Assembly: GCA_964472545.1 (NCBI GenBank)
Contig: CAYYNP010000052.1
Span: 1 to 40,563, forward strand
Length of the DNA: 40,563 nucleotides
Source of the DNA: CAYYNP01 sp964472545
Lineage (GTDB): Bacteria; Planctomycetota; Planctomycetia; Pirellulales; Thermoguttaceae
Direction: 5' to 3'
Both the position numbers and the translations under genes were made by a program. Every line of letters starts with the position of its first letter. The stretch's first letter is position 1. Under the pieces are notes generated by a model that saw only the letters and a program-made list of their open reading frames with translations, had not been told where the DNA came from and made no database searches. Below are positions 1-9,264 of the stretch, piece by piece.

Positions 1-205
1 ACTCGCCCTTGAAGAGCGCGTCGCGTCCGTCGCTGAAGAGTTCTTCGGCGGGCGGAACGGCGGTTGCGGGTTCCGCTGCCGGTGGTTCGGGCGCGTCGGC
101 CGGAGCAGCCGCGGGTGCTGCGGCCGGCGGCTGGGCGAGCGCGAGGCCGCCGGCAAACAACACCAGGGCAACGATTGCGATCGGGAGGGTATTTCGCATC
201 CGCAT
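1..205 (-). CDS. Exported protein, N-terminal part only (runs off left edge)
   Basis: Only the first 68 codons are in the window. The protein starts MRMRNTLPIAIVALVLFAGG, a basic n-region and hydrophobic core of a signal peptide ending near ALAQ. An Ala/Pro-rich linker follows, then a region with ELFSDGRDALFKGE. The start is supported by AAGGAG eight bases upstream of the ATG. It lies 61 bases downstream of the giant TPR gene on the same strand, so the two are probably co-transcribed. In planctomycetes, large TPR genes are often followed by exported MotA/TolQ/ExbB-type genes, so this could be an ExbB-like protein. That is inference from synteny; the visible part has no diagnostic motif. Confidence 0.75.
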   Translation of the reverse strand, partial: MRMRNTLPIAIVALVLFAGGLALAQPPAAAPAAAPADAPEPPAAEPATAVPPAEELFSDGRDALFKGE

Positions 206-266
206 GATATGGTCTCCTTGTTCGGGTATCTGCGCTATGGCTTACCGAAGGTACGTATCGCGGCGA

Positions 267-3200
267 TTAGAGCCAGTAGGTCTTGATCCAAGTGATCTGT
301 TGCTTCGCCTTGGCGGCCTGCGGGCCGTCGGGGAAATTGGTCGTGTAGTTCGTATACGCGTCCATGGCGTTGATCCACTCGCCCAGATGTTCGTAGTTCT
401 CGGCGATAGCGAATTGGGCGGCCCCGGCCTTTTCACTGCCGCGATAACTTCGCAGGAAGCTCTTGTAGGCTTCGACGGCCTTGGTGTAATCGCCGTCGCG
501 TTCGTAGGCTTGGGCGATCCGCCAGGAAGCATCCTCGGCCACGTCGGTCCCGTTGAACTGCCGGACGATCTCCAGCCAGGTGGCCATGGCGGCCTTGGAA
601 TCCTTGAGTTGCTGGTCGTAGATCGTGGCCATCTGCAACAACGCCTCGTCGGCCTTGTCGGCCCCGGAGACCTTCGAGGCGGCCGTATAGGCCTCGACCG
701 CCTTGCGCAGCGCGGCATTGGTCTTGTCCTGACGATCGGCAAGCTGTGCCGCCGTCTGCGACTCGACCTCCTGGACCGCCTTTTGGGCCACCAGCGCCGT
801 GTTGGCCGCATTGAACTGGCCGTAGAGGCCCGCCTGCGAGGCGGCCTCGACTTCGGCCGCCTCGTCCTGGCCGGCCTTCTTCAGGTCGGCGATCCGTTGG
901 TCGCGAATGTCCAACTGCTTGCGGCGTCCCGACTGGGCCTCCTGATAGGCCTTTCGCTGGGCCAACTCGCGGTTCTTCTCCAACGTGCCCTCCCGGGTCA
1001 CCGTGGCCAGGCTGACCGCCTCATCCTCGTGGCTCTTGCCGACCAGGAACAGCGCGTCGTCGGCCATCAGGCTGTCGGGGTACTTCTGGGCGACTTCCTG
1101 CAACGCCTCGCGGGCCTTTTCCGTCTCGCCGAGTTGCAGGTACGTAGAACCGACCTCGAACAGGGCGTCGTCGGCGAGGTGGCTGGTGGGCCATTTGGCG
1201 ACCACCTTGCGATACTCGATGATCGCTTTGACCGGGTTGGAAAGCTGCCTGCGGACGATCGTGGCAATCTGATGCTGGGCGTCGAAGGCCTTTCGCTGGC
1301 CGTCGTCGTCGACCAGGCCTTGGTATCGCACCAGGTCCTTGAGCACCTCGATCCGCCGGTTGGCCTCGGCCACCTTGGCGTCTTCGGCGTAGGCCTTGAC
1401 GTAATCGCGGTAGGCGTCCATCGCCTCGCGCCACTGGCTGAGGTTGATCGTGCACTCGGCGATGGCCCACTTGGATTCCTGTACGAACTGCCCGTTCTCG
1501 AATTCGTCGATCACTCGGCGATACGCCGCGATGGCATCTTCCCAGGCCTCGTTGGTCTGGTGAATTTGCCCTACCATGGTCAACGCTTGGCCGGCTTGGG
1601 CGTGGCGGGGGAAGCCGTCGACGAACGTCTCCAGCACGTGCAGGGCCTCGACGTAGCGCTTCTGGGTCTTAAGCTCCGAGCCGATCTGGAAGATGGCGTC
1701 CTGCAGGCTCTGGTCGGCTCCGCCGCGGGCGTAGTTGAGTTCCTGATAGGCCTCGGCCGCCTTCAGCGGACGTTTGAGCTTCTGGTGATACGTTTGGGCG
1801 ATCTGCAGCGCGGCCTGTTGGGCCAGGCCGTGCATCGGATCGTGGATCGTCAACTCGTTGAGCACCAGGATCGCCTCGTCGTAGAAGGCCCGAGAGTCCA
1901 ATTCGGTGGAAATCTCCCAGAGCATCTGCGGGATGGTGCCGATTTGCGGGTGGTCGGGATGCTGCCGGGCGACTTGCCGCAGTTCCCGCGTGGTGCGGAC
2001 GTACTGTCCGCGGGCGAGCGTGGGGCTGAACGCGGCGACCACCCGGGCTTGCGTCAGAAAGCTCTTGGCGACGTCCCACTGGGCCTGCTGCCGATAGCTC
2101 TTTTCCTTCGGGAAGTCGGCCACGAGCTTGGTCAGTTCCGCCCGGGCGCGGTCGAAGCGCGTGGAGACTTCAACGAGCATCTCCTGCTTGGTCGCCTTTC
2201 GCTGGATCGGCTTGGCGGCCCAGGCCAGCCGGTCGCGAGCGATTTCCAGGCTCAGCTTGGGACGCTGGGCGTCGGTCGGGTTGTCGTCGAGGAACCGCTT
2301 CGCCAGCGCGGCCGAGCGCTCCCATTGGCTCAACTCCCGCCAGTGGCCCACCATCACCAGGATCTCGCCCCGCGACTGCTCGGCGCTGGGAGTTCTCGGA
2401 TGGTCTTTGCGGATGGCGGCGAAGGCGTCGTAGGCGGCCGCGATGGCCTTCTCTTGCCGGGCCAGTTCGGCGTCGGAAAGCACCGCAACGGGCGTTGCCA
2501 TCTGTTGCGGCACTTGCTGACCTCGGCCTTGCGGTTGTTCTCCCTGCTGCATCACCGGCTGGTTGAAGGTGATCTGCTCGCGAAGTTGTGCGACCTGGGC
2601 CGCACGGCTCGATTCTCGCCGGCGGATCATGGCCAAGAGTTCGGAATCGCGTTGGGCTTCCGGCGGCGGCTCTCTTCGCGGGGGAGGCGGCGCCGCGGTG
2701 ACGACCGGCGCCGGTGCCCCTGCCGGCGGAGTCGCCGGCGGCGGTTCGGCGGACGCCGGTCCTTCCCCGGCACCTCCGCCGCCTCCTATGCCCATCCCAC
2801 CGACAGCCATCCCGCCTGCGTCCGCCGGAGCGTACGGACTGGGCCGGCTATCTCCCGGGACAAGAGTCCCCATGGCCGTTCCGTCGAACGCGAAGTCGTG
2901 CATCGCCAGCATCTGCGAGTCGAGGCCCTCGGCCGTCCCGCGCAGGCCGCCGGTGGTCAACGCGGCGAGCACCTCGCGTGCGTGATCCGGCATCGCATGG
3001 CCGAGTTGGCAGACCGCCCGGGCGAACTTCAGCCGCTCGGGCCGGCGGATGTCGAGTTCGGACGCCAGCAGGTCGGCGTAGACCGCGTCGGCCACGTCCC
3101 AAGCGTCGATCTGGGCGTAGCGATTGGCCACGGCCATCACTTTGCCCAGGGCGTCGGCAACCAGATGGCTCTTCGGGTGGGCGCCGATGAACTCCTGATA

Positions 3201-5873
3201 GGCGGCGATGGCCGCGGCGAATTCCTCGCTGAGCCTTGCCGGCGGCGGATCGTCGGCCCCGCGTTCGGCCGTTTGCTCGGTGAGCAGCTTTCGCGCCCGG
3301 GCGTCCAATGCATCGGCCCGGGCAAAGGCCGCCCGTTGCACGACGCTGGGGCTGCCCGGCGTCGATTGCTTCAGCACGTCCACCCCGGCCGCGAACTCGG
3401 ACAAGTTGGCGTAGACGTCGGCGGCCACCAGGTGGGCCGATTGCTGTTGGAACGTGCCGGCGATCGCGAAGATCCGCTCGACGGCCTGCGGCACCATCGT
3501 GCTCTGCGGCCGGTCGGTAACGAACTTCTGCCACCGATCGATCGCCGCCTGGAAGTGCGGCCCCAACACGAGTTCCTCGTCGGCGCCGTACTGCGTGAGC
3601 GTTCGGACCAACTCGCGGCGGGCGTGCTCGTCGGCCGATTGGGCCAGCAGGAACGCCGCGTACTCGTCGGCCAACGCGACCGGCTCCTTGGGCTCAACGC
3701 GAATCGCCGCCTCGGCGACGTCGTAGTACTCGAGCGTCTTGTAGTGCCGTACGACCGCATCGGGTATGCTGCGGACTTCCGGCAACTCTGGGCTGCTGGG
3801 AACCAGATCGCCTTGGAGTTGGTAACATCGCGAGAGGGCCTTCTCCAATGTGGGATCGAGTTGCCGCGGCACGGTCAGTCCTGCGGCGGTCAGACGTTGA
3901 TGGCCCCGGGTGACCTGCTGGACCCAAAGCCTCACGACGGCCAGTTCCGCCCGACGGCTTTGGGCCGCCGGCAGCTTGTCGGCCAACGTTGTATAGGCCT
4001 CTTCGGCGGCGGCCCAGTGTTCTGCGCTGATCCACGCCGTCAGGTGATTGCCGATCTGCTGAAGGGCCGCCGGAGCGTGTGCGTTGTCTGCGGCAACGAA
4101 CTCGGCCAGCGTAGCAAGCAACTCGCGTTGTACGTCGGAAAGCTGCGCGTTCTGTTCGCTACGGCCGGCCTTGACGTTTTCGCCAAAGACCACGGCCGCC
4201 TCGGCAGCGAGCCGCGCGGCATGCCGGGTCATTGCACCGGCCCAGGGCGGATCGTTTGGCTCGAGAGCGGCCGTCAGTTGGCGGCTGACGTCGAGCGTCG
4301 CCTTGCGCACCGTCGCGTTCTCGACGCCTTGGTAGCCGGCCAGCACGGCGTCGGCCAACTCGATCGCCTGCTGGGTCACGGCCGCTTCAGCGTCGGCTTC
4401 GACGACCGGCAAGACGACGCCGAGCGTCCAGGCGTCGGTGGCGATCAACTGCCGCACGGGTCCCGCCGCGACGATCTTCTCGGTATACGCCCGTAGCTTC
4501 CCGGCCAGCTTGACTTGTTCGTCCCATGCAGGCTGAGCGGGAAACTCGGTGTTGATCAGCGTGTACGTATTGACGGCCTCGGAAAGCTGCCTGCTGAACG
4601 CCTCGGCCGTGACGGCTTCAGGCGAGACCGCTCCCACCGCCGGACCGGCGCTTTCGTTCGCGGCATCCGGGTCGGCCAAACCCGGCAGCCCCACGGGAAC
4701 CGATTCGGGAAGCCGGCCGGAGGCGACCAGCTTGTCGAGCGACTCCAGCACGACGGCGCCCTGATAACCGGCTCGGGCGATCAACAGGACCCGGCGCGTC
4801 TTGCTGGGCATGGGGGCTTCCAGCAGCGTCCGCGTGCCCGCCAGCGCCGCCGCCGGATCGCCGGCAGCCGCGTATTGCTGACCGAGGTGCTGCAAGAGCC
4901 GTTGGATCATCGCGCTGCGCTCGTCGGCCTGAACTGTGCTTCGGCAGATCTCGGCGCCCAGCGCCACGGCCAAGAGGTCCGCGTTGCGCAAGTCGCCCTT
5001 TCGCTCGGGCCGAGCCTCTTGGAGAGCCAACGTCAGGTAGGCGTCCAATAGTGTCCGCCGTGCCTCGTTCTTCATCGGGTGATTCGGATGGTCGCGCAGC
5101 CAGTGCGACAGGGTCCCGGTCAAGTCCACCGTGACGGCTTGCTGCAAGTCGAAACGCAGCCACTCCAGCCGGGCAGTCGGCGCGGCCGGGCTCTGAGGGA
5201 ACTTCTTCAGCACCTGCTTCAACAGTTCGAGCCCCTCACCGATCGCCGGGCCGCCGCCGCGGAGCTTGGCTTGTCCGAGCAGGAGCATCGTCTGTGCTTC
5301 GTCGACGTGCTCACCGTAAAGTGATTGGATCTCTCGCAACGTCTTCTGGGCGTCGGCGTAGCTGCCGGCGCGGACGTTCAACTCTGCCTGGAGCGTCATG
5401 ATCTTGGCACGCTGGGCATCCAACGGCGCTTTGTCGGCCAACAACTTGCCGCACTCCCGCAACGCCGCCGCGTCGAGTCGCTCGCGGATCATGGTCTCGA
5501 CCAGCGCGATCCGCGTGTCGACGTCGCGCTGCCCGCCCTGTAGCGCGTCGAGCATCCGCTTGGCAAACGGCTCCTGCGGTGCCAACGCCAGGGTTTGCTT
5601 CCAGGCGGCGATCGCTTCATCGACTTGCCCGAGTTGGTAACGGGCCTTACCCAAGAGGAGGAAGACCTCCGGGTTGCGGTTGTCGGTCTTCGACGCCCGT
5701 TCGGCCTGCTCGGCGGCCTCGGCGAATTGGCCGGCCTGATACGCGGCTTGGGCTGCTTTATAGAGTTGTTCGGCGTCGGCCTGTGCCCATGCCGTGGAGG
5801 GACTTGCGCCCCAGAGCAAGACCCATGAGAGTAGAAGTACAGTTGCCAGGATCGGTAGAATCGGTCGTCGCAT
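267..5873 (-). CDS. Giant periplasmic TPR-repeat protein (1868 aa)
   Basis: The protein opens with a signal peptide (MRRPILPILATVLLLSWVLL, cleavage near TAWAQ) and is then built almost entirely from degenerate tetratricopeptide repeats, for example the N-terminal AYQAGQFAEAAEQAERA and the C-terminal YERDGDYTKAVEAYKSFLRS and YEHLGEWINAMDAYTNY. TPR arrays act as scaffolds for protein-protein contacts. The C-terminal part resembles the YbgF/BamD-like repeats of envelope complexes. Around residues 1010-1080 a Gly-run and a Pro/Ala-rich linker split the array into two halves. The chosen start has AAGGAG a few bases upstream; an upstream in-frame Met at 5912 has no such site. It is followed on the same strand by another exported protein. 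An envelope assembly or TonB/Tol-like role is plausible but not shown. Length and fold are clear; the partner is unknown. Confidence 0.9.
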   Translation of the reverse strand: MRRPILPILATVLLLSWVLLWGASPSTAWAQADAEQLYKAAQAAYQAGQFAEAAEQAERASKTDNRNPEVFLLLGKARYQLGQVDEAIAAWKQTLALAPQEPFAKRMLDALQGGQRDVDTRIALVETMIRERLDAAALRECGKLLADKAPLDAQRAKIMTLQAELNVRAGSYADAQKTLREIQSLYGEHVDEAQTMLLLGQAKLRGGGPAIGEGLELLKQVLKKFPQSPAAPTARLEWLRFDLQQAVTVDLTGTLSHWLRDHPNHPMKNEARRTLLDAYLTLALQEARPERKGDLRNADLLAVALGAEICRSTVQADERSAMIQRLLQHLGQQYAAAGDPAAALAGTRTLLEAPMPSKTRRVLLIARAGYQGAVVLESLDKLVASGRLPESVPVGLPGLADPDAANESAGPAVGAVSPEAVTAEAFSRQLSEAVNTYTLINTEFPAQPAWDEQVKLAGKLRAYTEKIVAAGPVRQLIATDAWTLGVVLPVVEADAEAAVTQQAIELADAVLAGYQGVENATVRKATLDVSRQLTAALEPNDPPWAGAMTRHAARLAAEAAVVFGENVKAGRSEQNAQLSDVQRELLATLAEFVAADNAHAPAALQQIGNHLTAWISAEHWAAAEEAYTTLADKLPAAQSRRAELAVVRLWVQQVTRGHQRLTAAGLTVPRQLDPTLEKALSRCYQLQGDLVPSSPELPEVRSIPDAVVRHYKTLEYYDVAEAAIRVEPKEPVALADEYAAFLLAQSADEHARRELVRTLTQYGADEELVLGPHFQAAIDRWQKFVTDRPQSTMVPQAVERIFAIAGTFQQQSAHLVAADVYANLSEFAAGVDVLKQSTPGSPSVVQRAAFARADALDARARKLLTEQTAERGADDPPPARLSEEFAAAIAAYQEFIGAHPKSHLVADALGKVMAVANRYAQIDAWDVADAVYADLLASELDIRRPERLKFARAVCQLGHAMPDHAREVLAALTTGGLRGTAEGLDSQMLAMHDFAFDGTAMGTLVPGDSRPSPYAPADAGGMAVGGMGIGGGGGAGEGPASAEPPPATPPAGAPAPVVTAAPPPPRREPPPEAQRDSELLAMIRRRESSRAAQVAQLREQITFNQPVMQQGEQPQGRGQQVPQQMATPVAVLSDAELARQEKAIAAAYDAFAAIRKDHPRTPSAEQSRGEILVMVGHWRELSQWERSAALAKRFLDDNPTDAQRPKLSLEIARDRLAWAAKPIQRKATKQEMLVEVSTRFDRARAELTKLVADFPKEKSYRQQAQWDVAKSFLTQARVVAAFSPTLARGQYVRTTRELRQVARQHPDHPQIGTIPQMLWEISTELDSRAFYDEAILVLNELTIHDPMHGLAQQAALQIAQTYHQKLKRPLKAAEAYQELNYARGGADQSLQDAIFQIGSELKTQKRYVEALHVLETFVDGFPRHAQAGQALTMVGQIHQTNEAWEDAIAAYRRVIDEFENGQFVQESKWAIAECTINLSQWREAMDAYRDYVKAYAEDAKVAEANRRIEVLKDLVRYQGLVDDDGQRKAFDAQHQIATIVRRQLSNPVKAIIEYRKVVAKWPTSHLADDALFEVGSTYLQLGETEKAREALQEVAQKYPDSLMADDALFLVGKSHEDEAVSLATVTREGTLEKNRELAQRKAYQEAQSGRRKQLDIRDQRIADLKKAGQDEAAEVEAASQAGLYGQFNAANTALVAQKAVQEVESQTAAQLADRQDKTNAALRKAVEAYTAASKVSGADKADEALLQMATIYDQQLKDSKAAMATWLEIVRQFNGTDVAEDASWRIAQAYERDGDYTKAVEAYKSFLRSYRGSEKAGAAQFAIAENYEHLGEWINAMDAYTNYTTNFPDGPQAAKAKQQITWIKTYWL

Positions 5874-6075
5874 GGGCTGGCTCCTTGGAATTCGGCTGCC
5901 GGTAAGGGCCACCGGAAGGGCGCGCGGAGAAACGTACTCCCCGTAAGGATGGACTCACCGGCTTAGACCGGCCGACGGTGCAAGAAGTTCCGCACCGAGG
6001 CGTCGATAGAACCGCCCACCATAGTGACCGCGGCTCTCCGTGCAACGATAGCACTTCTGAGGCCGCACAATAAAC

Positions 6076-6111
6076 AAAAAATGGGTTCCCAAGCCGCCGC
6101 TCGGGAACCCA
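6076..6111 (-). terminator. Intrinsic terminator of the RRM gene
   Basis: Read on the minus strand, TGGGTTCCC and GGGAACCCA form a perfect nine-pair stem around a 12-base GC-rich loop and are followed at once by six T residues. It lies about 75 bases past the stop codon of the RRM gene and ahead of the TPR gene, so it separates the two transcription units. Confidence 0.85.
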
Positions 6112-6187
6112 CTGTGTGGGGCGACAAAGAAACGGCGCCAAGGCCGAGTTCTGTCGAGTGTTCGGGTTTTTGCCTGGCCGCGGGCTG

Positions 6188-6496
6188 CTACCAGCCCCCT
6201 CGGCGTCCGCCGCCACCGCCGCCACCTCCGCCACCTCGGCGGGGTCGATCCGACTTCGGGCGGGCCTCGTTCACGGTCACCTTCCGGCCGGCGATTTCCG
6301 TGAGGTTGACCTTCTCGATGGCCTCCTTGGCCTGCTCGTCGTCGGACATTTCGACGAAGGCGAAGCCCCGGGAACGTCCGGTCTCGCGATCCTTGATCAC
6401 GTTGACGGACGAGACTTCGCCGAATTCGGCGAATGCCTGCTGGATGTCGTCTTCGGTGGCATTGAAAGAGAGATTGCCCACGTAGATGTTGGTCAC
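6188..6496 (-). CDS. Glycine-rich RRM RNA-binding protein (102 aa)
   Basis: A single RNA-recognition motif fills residues 1-80. RNP2 is IYVGNL at residues 4-9 and RNP1 is RGFAFVEM in the 40s, both with the aromatic residues that stack on RNA. The tail is Arg/Gly-rich with a run of about ten glycines. This is the usual layout of the cyanobacterial Rbp and planctomycete cold-inducible RNA-binding proteins, which bind single-stranded RNA and often accumulate in the cold. Translation most likely begins at a GTG (VTNIYVGNL), because AAGGAA lies seven bases upstream and upstream Met codons would add unrelated sequence. The gene is monocistronic, with a good promoter at 6610-6638, a leader of roughly 100 bases and an intrinsic terminator downstream. 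Family assignment is secure; the RNA target is unknown. Confidence 0.93.
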   Translation of the reverse strand: MTNIYVGNLSFNATEDDIQQAFAEFGEVSSVNVIKDRETGRSRGFAFVEMSDDEQAKEAIEKVNLTEIAGRKVTVNEARPKSDRPRRGGGGGGGGGGRRGGW

Positions 6497-6609
6497 GATC
6501 CGGTTCCTTTCCACGCTCGGTAATGCGGGAGATCTTGGGCCCAATGTCACGTATGCGGAAAGGAACGCCCTATCAGCAAAAACGCCGCGGACCCCGCTCA
6601 AAAGTACGG

Positions 6610-6638
6610 ATTATCCGCGAAGGCCCCGGCCCGGTCAA
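6610..6638 (-). promoter_or_regulatory. Sigma70-like promoter of the RRM gene
   Basis: On the minus strand TTGACC (6633-6638) and GATAAT (6610-6615) are separated by exactly 17 bases; each box matches five of six consensus positions. Transcription would start near 6603, leaving a leader of about 105 bases before the GTG start. Such long leaders are typical of cold-regulated RNA-binding protein genes; regulation here is inference. Confidence 0.6.
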
Positions 6639-6725
6639 TAGGGGCCGTGCCTTGGCCGCCGGAAATGGCTGCCGACTACCACACTCCCCAAACGTATGGG
6701 TGTACCGGCCGGAAAGACACACCTG

Positions 6726-9263
6726 CTACCTGCGCAACTCGATCCGCTTCAGCCCCACATCGGCCACAAACACCAGCACGGCGGCGATGAGCAGATAATG
6801 CCAAAGCGGCGTGTTTCGCTCGGCCCTCGCGTTCCGTGCGGCAAACACGTCGCCGGGCTCGGGATCGTAGGCACCGCCGGTCTGTTCGGCGATTTGCCGC
6901 AGCAACGACTCATTGGTCGGCTCCAAACGATACTCCTCGCTGTAGGTTATCGAGAGTCCGCCGTGTCGCGTCGCGACCGGATTGCCGGCCTGAGAGAGCG
7001 TGGCCTTGAGCAGGTACGTGCCGGACTCTTGTGTGGCAAATGGCGCGGCATAGCGGCCCGGGGCGATTTGGCGAAATGGACTCTCCAGGCCCTGTTGGTC
7101 TGGAACGACGATCTCCAACGTGCCGGTGCCTTCATTGATGAAGCGCCCGGCGGCGTCGGCAGCGTCGAGAATTGCCAAGCCCTGTCCGTGGGAATGTTCC
7201 GCACGCAGCACGATCCGCCCGCGCGACGCGTCTTGCTTCATCGTATGCCGGACCAACTCGGCCCAGAATTGCCCCAGTGTGGACCATTTCAGCCACAGCG
7301 GGGCCCAGGTTTCCTGCATGTCGGAGGTGAACGCCACGCTGGTGCCGCGGCCGTAACGCCACCAGGCCAACAGCGGGTCGCCGCTCTCGGCGGCAAACGC
7401 CACGTGGGCGTCGGGCTTGGGTACCGTTTGCACGTAGCCCAGCAGCCGCGGAGCCGTGCCGAGGTTCAGTTCGCCGAACACCTCGGCCGCATCGACCGTG
7501 CCGGGCAGAACCAGTTCCTCGATAATGCCCGCCCGCGGCGGATGGGCCGTCTCAAGAGCGAAGATCTCCGGGATGCGCGCGGGATCGTCGCAGTCGTAAT
7601 AGCGGCCGTTGCCCAAGTCGGCAATCCGGCGGAGCAGTTCCGGGGCGGCCTCGCTGCCGACGCCGATCGTCGAGACGGTGATGCCGGCCGCGGCGATCTC
7701 TTCGGTCAACGCGTCGAAATCGCCCGGCTGCGACAGTCCGTCGGTCAGCACGATCATGTGCTTCAACTCGGCGTAGGCCTCGTTTAGTGCCAGATAGGCC
7801 CGCTCCACAGCCGGAAACATGTTGGTCCCACCGCCGGCAGTGATCGCGGCGATTTGGCCGCGCATGCGCTGCTTCTCGTCGTCGGTGCAAGGGGCGATTT
7901 GGCTGTGCCAATGGGAGTTGTCCTCGAAACCGATCACGCCGGCCGAGTCGACCGGCCGCAATCGCTCGATCGCCTGCCAGGTGGCCGTCTTGGCTAGGCC
8001 GATGGCGTCGTCCTGTTTCATCGACTCGGACTGATCGATCACGATCATCATGGCCAGCGAGGGCTGCTTACGACCCGCACGCACTCGGCAATCGACCGGC
8101 AGGATCGTCTCCAACGTGGTGTCGCGGTACTCGCCCGACGTAAACGCCCGGTCGCCGCCGACGGCGATCAGCCCGCCGCCGAAGTCGTGGACGTATTGCC
8201 CGACGGCGGCCATCTGCGCCTCGGAGAGCGACGCGGCGGGGACGTTGTACAACACGAGCAGGTCGTATTCGTGCAGCGCGTCGGCCGCTTGTGGCGTTTG
8301 GTCCGCTGCGCAAACGGTGACGTCGATACCTTCACCGCCGAGCACGCCCATGAGATGCCCGGCCTCGCCGCCGCGGCCCTCGACCAGCAGCACGCGGATC
8401 GGCCGCGGGGCGCAGGTTACGCCGGCTGCCCGGTTGTTGGTATCGACAGTATCTTTGCACCCGCCGATCTCCGCCGTCAGCGTGGCCGCCGTGCGATCCT
8501 TGATCGAACGACGGAAGGTGAATCGATTTGCCCCCTCTTGCAGACTGACCTCCTGCGAGTCGACCGATTCGCCATCGTCAAACAACGACAACTCGCCCGC
8601 GTCGGCGTGCGTTGATCGGACAACCACGTGCAAGTCGAACGGCTCACCCTGTCGAACTTCGCCCGGCGTCTCGACGGCCACGACGTAGACCTCCGGTTCC
8701 CGCAGCCCGGGCAATGGAACGGTCGAGACCGGCACGCGGGCCGCTTTGGCAGCCGCCAAGACGTCGCCGAGCGTTTGGCTGCCGTCGCAGAGCAGCACGA
8801 CGTGTGGAACGTAGCCGGCGGGAATCTCGGCCCGGGCCGCCGCGATCGCTCGGGCGGCGTTGCTGCCTTCGACGTCCAACTCCACGTTCGCCGGGAGTTC
8901 ATTTCGAGGCATGCCCGGCTCGGCCGCAAACGGCAACACGGCCCAACGGTTTTCGCCGGCGCCGGCGGTCGCCTTATCGATGAAATCGGCGGCCTCGGCA
9001 CGAGCTTCCTCACGCACACTTCCACTGTAATCCACCGCGAACACAACGAACTGCCGAGGGCTCGATACGCGCATTTCCGGCCCACAGAGCGCCACGGTCA
9101 TCAGCAGCAGCAACACGGCCCGAAGCGCCAGCGACACGATCCGCTGCCGCGGCGAAAACTGCACCAGGCTGCGGCGCCAATAGAAGATCAACAGCGGCAA
9201 CACGACCAGCGCCGCCAGCCAAGCCGGACGTGCGATTTCGAGTTGCCAGGTGGAGTCTTCCAT
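6726..9263 (-). CDS. VWA-domain membrane protein with glutamine-amidotransferase-like domain (845 aa)
   Basis: Two N-terminal membrane segments (WLAALVVLPLLIFYW and a helix near residues 45-60) precede a first VWA-like region with DYSGS at about residue 79. A class I glutamine-amidotransferase-like fold follows (VRVLLVEGRGGEAGHLM, about residues 290-370), then a complete VWA domain whose MIDAS is DQSES. A final helix (HYLLIAAVLVFVADVGL) anchors the C-terminus, so most of the chain is extracytoplasmic between membrane anchors. VWA proteins of this class work with MoxR ATPases, which remodel them or their clients. It is the last gene of the MoxR operon; its ATG begins one base after the stop of the BatA-like gene, which suggests translational coupling. 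The role in envelope or complex maturation is inferred from the family. Confidence 0.9.
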   Translation of the reverse strand: MEDSTWQLEIARPAWLAALVVLPLLIFYWRRSLVQFSPRQRIVSLALRAVLLLLMTVALCGPEMRVSSPRQFVVFAVDYSGSVREEARAEAADFIDKATAGAGENRWAVLPFAAEPGMPRNELPANVELDVEGSNAARAIAAARAEIPAGYVPHVVLLCDGSQTLGDVLAAAKAARVPVSTVPLPGLREPEVYVVAVETPGEVRQGEPFDLHVVVRSTHADAGELSLFDDGESVDSQEVSLQEGANRFTFRRSIKDRTAATLTAEIGGCKDTVDTNNRAAGVTCAPRPIRVLLVEGRGGEAGHLMGVLGGEGIDVTVCAADQTPQAADALHEYDLLVLYNVPAASLSEAQMAAVGQYVHDFGGGLIAVGGDRAFTSGEYRDTTLETILPVDCRVRAGRKQPSLAMMIVIDQSESMKQDDAIGLAKTATWQAIERLRPVDSAGVIGFEDNSHWHSQIAPCTDDEKQRMRGQIAAITAGGGTNMFPAVERAYLALNEAYAELKHMIVLTDGLSQPGDFDALTEEIAAAGITVSTIGVGSEAAPELLRRIADLGNGRYYDCDDPARIPEIFALETAHPPRAGIIEELVLPGTVDAAEVFGELNLGTAPRLLGYVQTVPKPDAHVAFAAESGDPLLAWWRYGRGTSVAFTSDMQETWAPLWLKWSTLGQFWAELVRHTMKQDASRGRIVLRAEHSHGQGLAILDAADAAGRFINEGTGTLEIVVPDQQGLESPFRQIAPGRYAAPFATQESGTYLLKATLSQAGNPVATRHGGLSITYSEEYRLEPTNESLLRQIAEQTGGAYDPEPGDVFAARNARAERNTPLWHYLLIAAVLVFVADVGLKRIELRR

Positions 9264-9264
9264 C

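Noticed and set aside
9..4496. 1495-codon open frame on the plus strand
   Set aside because: It lies antisense to the TPR gene, in register with its GC-rich codons; it has no signal peptide or family motif, while the minus strand shows clear TPRs and a ribosome site.
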